This document shows positions 46,901-58,800 of a DNA stretch of 64,000 bases, piece by piece (the stretch's first letter is position 1; each line of letters opens with the position of its first letter). Position numbers and translations under genes: made by a program. The stretch is from Salvator merianae (taxonomy: Eukaryota; Chordata; Lepidosauria; Squamata; Teiidae). Where the stretch lies: contig QVOM02000023.1 in the NCBI GenBank assembly GCA_003586115.2, positions 4,297,768-4,361,767 of the forward strand. The letters are read 5' to 3'. Below the pieces are notes generated by a model, which made no database searches, had not been told where the DNA came from, and was given only the letters and a program-made list of their open reading frames with translations.

Positions 46901-49900
46901 GCAGGATAAGTGCAGAAAGGTCCTCAGTAACAGTTCACCATTCGATTTCTATAAGCCATGGGCTTGCTTCCCAGTTTGCTGTGGTTTACGGAGATTGAAA
47001 ATGAGTGCAAACTGCCATTTGTGACTGACCTCTGCATCTTTTATATATTTATATTTCATGGAAAGGATTAAGCCGCTCATGGGTAATAAGTAATTTGCTT
47101 TTCCTGGCTTGAATAAGTAAATGGCATTTTCCCTATTCCGGAACAATCATTCCAGCATCCTTTTGTTGATTTGTACTGGATGGTTTGCCAAAAGATAAGC
47201 CAGGTTTTAAAAGCACTCCTTCTTAAAAGTGTCTGTTCAATTGCACAGAATTCTCTCTATACAGATATTTGGTTTCCGGTTTTGTTTGAACTCACAAAGT
47301 GTGAACAACTATGTTCTTGCTAGTCTACCCAGAATCTTAATGTAGATAGCTGTAGAGTTGAGAGCAGGTGAAGGTTTCACCTATGTCTTCTGCTTGAGAT
47401 GCCCAGAAGCAATTGTTGGGCCACTGAGTGAAACAGGATGCTGGACTGGATGGGCCCTGGCCTGATCCAACAGGGCTCCTCTTCATTCATGGATGACAGG
47501 TGTATCAATGGCTACTAGAATGGATGCCTAGGTACCATCTCCAGGTTGGAGAGACAGACAGGATGCCTGTAAAGACCAATTAAGAGTTAAGAGCAGGTTA
47601 CAGTTTTGCCTTCAACCTGAGATGCTATGAAGCAATTGGTGAGACGGGATGGTGGACTAGATGGACCGTGACCTGTTCCAGCAGCTGCTTCTGATCTCAC
47701 GGAGTTCTTAGTGTCGACTTGGCTTGTGCTGAACTGCTATTTGACGAGAGCAAACAGTGGCAGAGAAAACCATTTCATACACAGGTGCTCGGCATGTCAT
47801 AATGTCATATACAGGTGTGATGCCACCCTGCCACAGACCAGGAATTAGCTGTGGTGTCACCATGGTGCTTTGAGCAGTTGAATTCCTCATGTGATTCTTG
47901 CAGCGCTCACCTGTTTGTCAATTACCTCTAGTAGCGCTGGCCCTCAGCAAACAGGGGATATTTGATTAGCTTTACTGTAGCTTTTAAAGGGAATGCTAAT
48001 TCTTTCTCCTCTTTTTTTAGGGTCTTCCTGGTCTTCCTGGTTTACCAGGACCACCTGGCAAGCGAGGTCCACGGGTAAGTAAAGCGTTTAGTAACACTGT
48101 CCTGCACCTTGTTATGAATTTTCATGGCTTTATATTTTTTATGGTTTCTTCTTTTCATTCTTATTTGTTTCTCCTTTTCTTAGGTTGGTATACCATCTTT
48201 AGAAACTTGTAACTAGAGATGTGCACACAAAAGAAAAAGTATTTTCAATTCACTTTCGAATGAAAATCTGTATTTCCACTTCAACAGTGAATTTTGGTGT
48301 CAAAAATGCATTTTTCACATTCATTTTCGCAGTTCTCACAATGTTTTTCCCATTGAAAATGGCATGGGAAATGCCATTTTCATGGTTTAAACACAGCAAA
48401 AATGAGAATGTTCAATGAATATTTCATTTTTGCAAAAGAAGTGGCTGTTTCATTTCGACTGAAAACTGATAATGCAAAGAAAAGTCATTTTTGCTTTGAT
48501 GTGAAAATGTGCAAAAATGAAATTTCATATGAATTTTTTAATGTGAATTGAAATTTGCACATCCCTACTTGTAACGCAGCTGTATAAAAACCTTAATAAA
48601 TCTAAAGGACCTATAGAACTTGAGAGAGGGAAGAATACTGTTGAAGGAGTCATGAGTGCCAGAGATCAAGCGAGCTTCAGATTTTGCAACTGGGCGGCAA
48701 GATTTGTGCTAGTATTCTAGCACAGCTGGACTGGGGAATCCAGGTTACTCCACAGATGTTTCAGGATTCCATTTCCCAGCATCCAGTGCTGTTGGCCCAC
48801 CAGTTTTAGCATCTTCAGAAAACAATCAGAAAAAGTCATGGAAGGGGGACAGGGCTATTAAAATCTATTGGTCATGAAGTCTTCCTGGAGATGGTGAACC
48901 TCTGAAGACAGCTACTGGGACCATGAAGGTTTCTCCAGCTTTCTCGATGAAGCTGCACTGTGTTGAACCAGAAAGACAAAAAGGAATAAGCATGTTATCA
49001 AAGCCAGAGAACGACATAAGCCATAGAATTATATTTTATTCTCTTAGGCCGTGGTCACACCTCATTTTCTTAAAAAAAAATGGAGGCTGGCTTAACTTAA
49101 TCATAGAATCATAGAGTTGGAAGGGTCATCAGGTCCAACCCCCTGCTCAGTGCAGGATTCGCTAAACCATCCCAGACAAATGTCTATCCAGCATTCCTGG
49201 TTTTTCTGAGGATTTCCTGCCTGGAATGGGATTATCCTAAATCTGGATAATCCCAGCACTGAGTCTGTTTCACCAAGAAACAGACCCAGCCGGGCCACCT
49301 CCTACTGTCCTCCTTGATGCCCCCCACTGCCATGACCACCTCCCCCAGCTCCCACTGTCCCCCCGTCATGGCCGCCTCCTGCCAACCCCGTGCTGCCCCC
49401 CACCACATGGCAGCCTCCTGCCACGCCCCACTGCCCTCCTGGCATGGTCACCTCCCGTTACCCCCCTGCCCCCCTGCCACAGCTGCCTGTCACCACCATT
49501 GCTGCCACCCCCAAGCACCCCATGCACCCTGCCTCAACTTCCTTTTGACTGGGGGATCCATGAAAGCTCGGGTGACAGCAGTGGCAGCACTGTAGGCATG
49601 ACCAGGCTGGAGGAAGTCTCCGTCCCCTGCCAACCCCAGGGATGGACTAAAACCCCAAAGCGTGACTGTGACTGTCCATTCTACGGCCAAGGGTAATTAC
49701 TGGAGCAAGTCATGACTGATGCCTTTTGCAAGAGCAGCGATTCTGTGAGGAAATGGCGGGCCAGGCAAGAGCTTGGGGTTGCCCCAGGACTATCCCCTGC
49801 TGTCCAGCAGAGATGGTGAGGATCTAAACAAGATCCCACAATTCCCTTTGGCCATCTGGAGCCCCCCGCCAACCCCCGCGCCCCCGGTCTACTGATTTAA

Positions 49901-51076
49901 ACCAGCGGTGCCTCAAAGACCAAATCGCATGATATCTCATAAACCAAGAGATGTCGCATTTGATGGACTGTGTCCAAGGAAAACTGTGTTTGCATTCACA
50001 TGGAGTGAAAACAAGAGCAATACTAGCTCTAAAGCAGCTCAGAGGAGGCAGCATCCGCACGCCTGGTGCCTTCCAAAGTGCATTCTCCGGCCTTTAATGC
50101 GGATTAGAGGCGGGATGGGAGCATTCGCGTCTACAGGTTACTGCCTCTAAGCTGCTTTCGGGCCGCTTTTTAAAAAACGTGTGTAGCTGCAGCCTGTGTT
50201 TCGCAAATCCTGCTATATGAGGTTGTTTGTAGTCGCATAACCTTTACCGCTCTGGTGCTAACACGGCTAAATGAAGCTCTGCATATGTTGCTGGATCCTT
50301 GCTCTCTTGAAATCCTAGGACAACAACTATTTCCTCTTCTCCATTTCTGCATATTTTAAACAGTGAAGGCTTTTTTGTTTTTTCTTTTAATGTCAGGGCT
50401 TGATTGTGGGAAGGAAAAGCTAAGCCTCCCCTGTCCCCAAATCTCTTAGCTTTGGGGGAAGGGAGCCGAGGTCGTGATTATTTTCCCCAGGGGGTGTCAA
50501 CACTGCTTCCTTCTCCGTTGTGTCAGCTGTCTGTGGGGCAAAATCCTGAAGGCCTTCCTGGCAGCTGGGGTGGCCTTGGGTTGGGGTGGAGTGGGGAGAA
50601 AGCATTTAAAGACGTAGCTTGGCTGGCCTTCAAATCTGAGCTGCTCCTTCTCTGGCGAGCCAAAGGTCAGGGTGGAATCTGCAGTTCAAGGGGAGAAAGG
50701 CTGCAGTTTGTTTCGGTGTCTCCCCGTCTACGCAAGATGTATGGCGGGAGCTGTGAGGGCCACGGGTGCTTCCTGGCAGCAGTTCCAGGGGTACAGCCAG
50801 AAAAAGCGCCCAGCACAGGCAACCTGTTGCTTGCCAGGTTGGCATCTTAGGGAGGGAGGAGGGAGGGAAGGAGGGAGCAGAGAAGGAAAGAAGGAAGGAA
50901 AGAAGGGAGGGAGGGAGGGAGGGAGGGAGGAAGGAAGGAAGGAAGGAAGGAAGGAAGGAAGGAAGGAAGGAAGGAAGGAAGAAAAAAAGGAATGAAAGAA
51001 TGAAGAGAGGGACGGAGAGGAGGAAGGAGAGAGGGAAAGAAGGAAGGAAGGAAGGAAGGAAGGAAGGAAGGAAGGA

Positions 51077-51117
<41 letters not shown>

Positions 51118-52780
51118 GAGGAAGGAAGGAAGAAGGGGAAAAGGAAGGAAAAGGAATGAAGAGAAGGAGGGAGGAAGAAAGGAAGGAAAGAAGAAAGGAA
51201 GGAAGAATGGAAGGAAGAAAGGAAGAAAAAGGAAGGAATGAAGAGAGGGAGGAAAAAAAGAAGGGTGGGGGGATGGGGGGAAGGGAGGAAGGAAGGGAGG
51301 AAGGGAGGAAGGAAAGAAGGAAGGAAGGAAGGAAGGAAGGAGGAAGGTGCTAAATGTGCACAGGATAAGGCCTTGTGGAAAGGGAGAAAACTGCTGGGAG
51401 AGCGGAGCTTGGAGACTTGGTGTCCCAACCCTGGCCCGTTGGCATTTGCTGGCTTTCTGCAAGGAGCAGATTCCCTCCCCCGCCTCATGTGAATGGCATT
51501 CCATGCAGATGACCAGCTGTGCCACCTTTGGGAACTCCCGTTATTCTCCCCCCCCTACTTTTTAGAGAACACATTGTGAGATTGTTCTGTGCGCTAGCTG
51601 CTAGTCTTCTGTTGACTCTGATGAGAAATGGTCCCAGCAGCTTTTGTTTTTTTCAATCTTCCTGGAATTTGAGACACCCACGAATAGGCAGTTGTTTTGT
51701 CTCTTTTGGTTTATGATATTCAGGCTGGAGGGCCATATATATATTATATGTGCCTTCCAGATGTTGATGGATGAGAAGCCCCCTTTCCTGTACTCATTAT
51801 GGGGGTCTGATGGGAGTTGCATTCAACAAAAACAGGAGCAGTGGTAGCTAGACTCTGCCCTCCCCATGTTGCAGAATCCCCATGAATCCCAGCTAGTCTG
51901 GCCAATGGCAAAGAATCATGGAACCTGTAGTTTAGCAACATCTGGAGGGCCAGAGTTCACCTGTTGTGGGCTAGAGGGTATCCCTTTGGCTTTATATATA
52001 GTGAGCATGTGAAGCAGGTTAACCAGATGGTTCTTCAATGCCACTCATAAGAACATAAAATAGCTCTGCTGGACCAGGCCACGGCCCATCTAGCCCAGCA
52101 TCCAGTCTCACACAGCGGCCCACCAGTTGCTTCTGAGCATCTGAAGCAGAAGACCAAGGCAAAACCTTCATATGCTCTCCACGCCCTACAGATGGTCTTT
52201 GGAGGCATCCTTCCTGTTTCTCCACCCTGGAGGCAGGACTTAAGTATCCATTCTAGTAGCCATCGACACACCTGCCCTCCATGAATTAAGAGAAGCCCTG
52301 CTGGATCAGGCCACAGCCCATCTAGTCCAGCATCCCATCTCACACAGTGACCCACCAATTGCTTCTGGGCATTCTTAAGCAGAAGGCAAAAACTTCACCT
52401 GCTCAGGACTCCTTATAAAGGGCCTTTAGAGGCATCTTGTCTATCTCTCCAACCCAGAGGTGATATTTAGACATCAATTCTCATAGCCATTAATACACCT
52501 GACCTCTGTGAATTAATAGGAGCCCTGCTGGAACAGGTCACGGTTCATCTAGTCCAGCATCCTGTCTCCCACAGCGGCCCACCATTGACCTTAAGACAGC
52601 CTGCGTGTCTCTCAGCAGAACTGCCTTGTAGGTAGGAATTCCTGTATCACCATACTTCCTAATTTCATCTTCCAGGATCCATCCTATGGAAATGATGTCC
52701 AAAAATGCTGAGAGAATCAATGGGAACACATTCCTTTGTTCCTCTTTGTGCTGATTTGGAGGTGGCAATGAAATGGTATC

Positions 52781-52817
<37 letters not shown>

Positions 52818-55800
52818 AACGATATATGTTTATGGAGTTGTAACGAAGTGTGAAGAGCACAAGCTCAAAACAGAAGTTGAACATTCTTCCTTTTCTTTTA
52901 GGGTCCTCCTGGCCCCCATGGGAATCCTGGACGTCCTGGTCCACCTGGTTCTAAGGTAAGGAAGAGGCAGTTACGGCCATGAAAGGCCAATGTCTATTTG
53001 TTAGTGGTAAAGGAAAGACACAGACAAATGTTCGACTGTCAAACCCAAAGTGTTGTCCTGCCAGGGAGGGAGGGTTATGTTTTAATGAATGTTGTATCCT
53101 GTTTTATGATTTTTATCTTTTTATTGTTCTGATCTGCCCTGGGACCACCAGATGAAGGGGTGGGATATAAATACTCAAATAAATAGTATCTTATTTATAA
53201 CAGGTTTGGGGCTGTTGTGCCGTGTTCCATAGTTCTTCTGAGAACCTATCCTTGTGGACATAGCTACGATGTCCATCTTCAGAGGTTTGGATTTCTGGGA
53301 GAGTCAAAAACCACTGATGGTCCGAAAGCTCAGGTTCTCAGAAGATCTATGGAACACGGCACAACAGCCCCAAAACCGCTACAAATGAGACTGAAACCGG
53401 CCATGAAAGCCTACATTCTACCAAATAAATTAATACGTATTTATAAATGGTACCTCATTCATGGTGTGCCCCATTCATGGGTCAAAACAACTCCGCCATC
53501 TACAGTTTTTTTGCCAGTTCTGATGAAGGTTAGATTGCAAAAAACCACCCAAAAGCAATACCTACAGCAAGGCACGTCAGCCAAGTGGAAGTGGGCGGGT
53601 GTTTAGCTGGCTTCCGGTAGCCCCAATCAGGCCGATCGAGAAAGCTGCTCACTAGATATGAACGTAAGCACGGGATTGCTCTTAGGGTCCGGCAGGGTCT
53701 GGCAAAAGGCAATTGCAGGACCTTGTTTAGATTGCCTCATGCTGTTTGGAGGCAGCCTAGGATTGCGGAAGGAAAAGGTATTTATGTTATTCATGCCGTG
53801 AATTATGAATCTGGACAGACTCAACAGAGATTTTAAAAACTGCAAACAACCTTTCTTGCCCTCTTCTCTCTACCCCAAGGCTAATAGTGCCTCGAGCACT
53901 CTTGATGCTCTGGAAAAAAGATTTCCATTAACCTGGCCTACTGCCTCTATCCGATTAAGAATTAGGCGCCAGAGATGTGTTGGCAGCTGACAGCTGTTCT
54001 GAATTTAAAAGCACTGTTATACAGTCTGAAAAAAAAAAGCTGTATAAGAAAACCCAGCCCACTACAATGCGGCTTTTAAAAAAAAAAAATGCAATGCTCC
54101 TTTTCCTTTTCCTTTTCTTTCCCCGTCTTCTTTTTTTTTTTTTTTTTTTTTTTTTTTTCATATTTTTTTTGTCATTTTTTTTAAGCTTTCATCTTGGCTG
54201 ACTGTTTTGCAATGCCACCTGGGATCTCTCACAAATCGAGATGTTTTGTGCGAGTGTGTTAACACGGGACTCTGTAATCATTTGCAGACTTTGGAGGCTG
54301 GTGGGAGTACCCTTAGTCTATTTTTGGGTGGGGAGAAGTGGGTCTTGCCTCTTTTGGATTGGACAGGCGATGTTCAGATCCTAAGGCTGGGCCCACTACT
54401 CCAACCTGGCTGAATTTTGAGCAAATATTTGGGGACCCATTGGACAGATTTATCTTCCAATAGACTTTGCTATGGGAACAGAATTCTGCTTTTGCACATT
54501 TCTGCTTTCTGCTTGTTGTCAAACTCAATGGAAAGAAATATTTTAGCTAGTTTTTACTCAGTCATAGTATGCAGCTGAAGATGAACGCAGTTTGTATATT
54601 GAATGAAGCCATTACATATAGCATTAGGATTGAGCATGGATTTGTTTTGCTAGAAATTGCAGAATTTGAATCACCCAATAGGTGTGCAAAAAGCTGCATG
54701 TTCCTCAATGGTCAGAGAGGTGACAGAAAATACCTTTTTTATTGTGCCAGACATGAAAAACACAAAGTTGTACATGTTTCAAGTACCTTTATTGTGATGA
54801 AATGCTGAGCGGCTGTTTCCGTTTAATTGTTGTAGACTACCAACACCCTTTTTGAACTCTTTTGTCAGTTGTGAGTTCTGTTGCTGTTACTTTTGGCACT
54901 TTTGAGAACTCAAGACACTTGGAAGTCAGTTGCATCTATTTGGCACTGAATTCTATGGCCTTTAGGGACATTTAAAGCATGATGTATCTCTTCCTATTTT
55001 TATAGCTGTCAGATGTGACTCCTCCTAACTCTCATCTTCCTATAGATGCACAGATTTAGGCCATTTCCACACTTACCTCTCTTGGAGCGATTTAATTAGT
55101 TCTGCTTCAGCCTGCCCTGGTCCAAGCCCAGCATCAATGCAGATGCATCTTCCAGGTGAAGCATGTTTCTGCCAAAAGCACCACCCACCCTTCTGAGTCT
55201 CCGTTGCTTCAATGTCATGCCTGGTATTGGAGGGCAGGGCCAATCTACCTCTATGCTGACCTTTCCAAGATGATCTTCAAAGCTTGCATAAGGGACAATG
55301 GAAAACACCACCGTCTTCAAAGCTTTGAAATTTTGAAGATGGAGCTGCAGTGTTTCCCTTGTTCCGGACCAAGTGCAGACGTACAGATGTTTGGATCGGA
55401 AAGGATGACATTAGTATGCTTGCAGATCTTTTCAAACAGGTCTACTGCTAAAGCAGGATAGGGAGCCCTTAGCACGGTTCTTGACCGGAATGGCCCTAGT
55501 TCTGTGCGGAAGAAACATAATAGTGATCAGTGTGTCTGGTACAAGTGCGGAAAGGCGCTGAATATTCACAGATTTCAAATTCACGCGGTTTCTAAGACCT
55601 TTTAGCATAATTGGACTATAGGACTTTGCCCTTAGCGGAGGGGCTGGAACTCCACATGGAACTCTTTCAGCTGCACGAACCCATCTGTTCCCTTAGGGCA
55701 GCTCTCAACCCAACGCAACCCAACACTTCTGGATTCCAGCTTCCCTTCTTCTCCCTCCTGCACGCTAGCGGAGGGTGAAGGTTGTTGCAATCCAACAACA

Positions 55801-58800
55801 CTTCAAGGGGCTTTTTGTGGTTTTAAACGTCAAAACAGATACACATTGGCCTCAGCAGCGTACTGGCAGATGAGTTGGCAGATTCCCGGGACTCTACATC
55901 TCAGATGGCACACACCCTTATTAATTTCTGGGCACGTCGCTCCTTTCAAGTTTCATAAAATCATTCTTGGGTGGAGAAGCAGCTGCCTGAAATCGAGGGC
56001 TGGACCCAAACAGGTCTCTACAGGAGACTCTTGTCAACGTGCCCACTCCCATCCTATGTCCAAAAGTTCCCTGGGGTGCCAAATGGGCCTTGTCATGGCA
56101 GCGGCAGAGCAAAGGTGTTTTCTGCTGCCCTTCAAAGAAGCAAGAGAACTCAGGGCAGAAGGGGTGCATGTATGTGGGCTCACTTCTGTCTTATCATCCC
56201 TTCCTGGTACCTGACTATGAAACAAACTATTATCATTGATATTATTATTAAGGAGAATTCACCGTCCTTGACTGGATCAAACTCAATGACTCAAGTCCTA
56301 ACCAAGGACTTAAGAGCCATCATGATAAAATCGGAGAATAGAAATTATTATTATTATTGTTGTTGTTGCTGTTATTATTACTACTACTACTACTATTATT
56401 ATTATTATTTACACAACATGATATCAGAACTGCCAGTTCTTTTTTAAAATTTAATTATTTAAGATATATAAAATTTACATGTAATTCAAAAATTCATAAG
56501 CTAACATTTTTTATGACTGACTTCCTCCTTCTTCCAAAGTTTCTTCCATCTTTCGTGTTTCTTGCCCCTCCTGGTCACTTTCAATTCTTTTCTTCCACCA
56601 ATTGTCTTTTTTCCTCTTCATTCTTCAAATCCAGCAATCACAAGTCCACTTTCCAGTTCTTGCAGAAAGTCAGTAAAGGGTTTCCAGTTTTCATAAAACC
56701 TATCAACTGTCTTATTTCTCAGTAAGTTAGCCAACTAGTCCATCTCAGCACGGTCCATCATCTTAACCAGAACTGTCATTTCCTTAGCTGGTGTTGACCT
56801 TTGTTTCATATCAAGCTCTTCCCAAGAAATTAGGATGATGTAATATATCGGCGTTAAGATGTGTGCGGATCCGAGCACTGTGTCCTCTTGCAGCAGACCA
56901 AGAGAGATTTTGTCCCTGTACAGATGTTCTAAGTGTCAACCAAGGTATTTGGGGTGGCACCCAATGTGCCCATAACCACCGCGACCATAACTGCTGGCTT
57001 GTGCCATAGTCTTTCCATTTTGATCTTCAAATCTTGATATTCCTTGATCTTCTCAAATTCTTTGTCTTCAACTCTGCTGTCACTAGATATTGCTTTTTTG
57101 ATAATCCAGCCCTCCTTCTCCTCGTCTACAGTTAGATCTGGTGCAATATGTGCTAAAACTTTGTCAGTTTGTATTGGAAAGTCCCAAAGTATTTTGACCT
57201 GCTGGTTTCCTATCACTTTTTCAATAGTGTGCTTCCACCAGTTCTTCGTTGTTGGCAGATGATAATTTCTCCAGATGTTCCCATGTATCATTTTGGCCAC
57301 AACGTTATGCCGTTCTTTATCATCACCCTGTGTGATTTTCTTGCACGAGCTGAGTATACGGACCACTGTTTCATCAGATTCCTTGCACAATTAACATTTT
57401 GCATCAGTTGAAGATTTTTCAATCCTGGCTTCGCAGCCTGTTCTTGAGCGGCTAAGATCAATCCTTCGGTTTCCTTTTTTAATGTTCCAGTTGCAAGCCA
57501 TTGCCAGGTTTTATCAGTGTCCGCTGATCTTTTCCGCTATTATTACCGTTATTATTATTATTAGTTACCACGATATCTTCAGGACAGTGTGCAAAATAAA
57601 ACAATAGAACAATAGAACAATAAAACAAACCCACATCAAGAAACAGTTAAAATAACAATCTACATAGACGAAACAAAATAAATCAAACCAATGCAGAATT
57701 CTCTAATCCCCAAATGTCTGGATGACCAGATGCAATTTCACCAGGCACCTGAATGTGTCAATAGTGGACATTTGGCATTTTTCCCCTGGAAGGTTGTTCC
57801 ATAAAAAGGGGGCCACCACAGAGAAAGCTCTGTTCAGTCAATATTTTTTTCTCCCCGCAAAGTGTTTATACCTCTGGCTTGCTTTTGCAAGAAAAGTCTC
57901 ACACCCACCCACCACCACTGTTAGAGGGCATTTCTTCAGCGTTCTCTGCCCTCAGAGGAGCCGGCAGTTTTGCCTGGAGGCCTGAATTGAAGATGCCACA
58001 GAAAGGAGCTCCAACTATTACAACAGCTGCATGCAAACTGGAATTATCTGCATGACTTCATTTACTGCTTGGCAGAGTCGGTTGATCTTCACTCAGAATC
58101 TGGGCAGCGATATCTGCACTGAATCAGTTGCACGCTCTGCAGTTTTCCTCCTAGGCTGATTCCCAATTAAGCAATCTGCCCTTGGTCTGGATCTGTGGGA
58201 TGAATTTTGTGTATTTGTGTGTGGCGGGCGGGGTGGGGGGGAACTATATGGATCAAAATTGGGGAATTAGTGACATTTGGAAGGGAATAGGAAACTGGAG
58301 GGATGTTGCACCAGAACGAATCAAAATTTCTGCACATCAAAATGCTTTTTACACTGTGTGCGACTGGGAAAACCTTGTTCAATTCCCCCCTCCCTCCCTC
58401 CCTCCCTCCCTCCTTCCTTCCCTCCTTCCTTGAGTCCTTTTATTTTTATGGAACATATTTTCTCTTGTGAAGCTCCAAAGAGTTTTGCAGTCATTTAAGT
58501 CATCCTGCAGGGTTGGGCACAGAGCTTTGACTTTACAGGTGAACCAGAGGTGATGTTGGGTAACAGAAGTTCTCATCCCTAATGTGAATTTGTTATGGTT
58601 TATGGCTATAGGCATGTAGCTGTCAGATCTGTTTAATAAAACAGATGCCCCTATGACAACCAGCTATAGTAATTACTGCCCCCTTTTAATTACTGGGTGA
58701 GCCTAAGTAGGTATGTTTACTGAGAAAACCACATGTCAGCCGTTTGATAGCAAACCCCACCAAATATAGAACCATCACTACATACATTACTAAGTCCATC

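Larger units (their letters stand above)
36151..48020 (+). other. Intron 3 (11.9 kb)
   Basis: Bounded by GTAAGT and a T-rich acceptor TTTTTTTAG. Contents listed separately: a MITE, L2 and CR1-like pieces, hAT-like elements and a GT repeat. No further collagen exon or other gene is recognisable. 39150-40880 is AT-rich, high-complexity sequence without recognised repeats; 37130-38230, 42960-44990 and 45480-46500 likewise show nothing I can name. Confidence 0.85.

Noticed and set aside
50728..51525. 265-codon - strand ORF and its neighbours
   Set aside because: Translation of the polypurine tract in intron 4; no protein-like composition.
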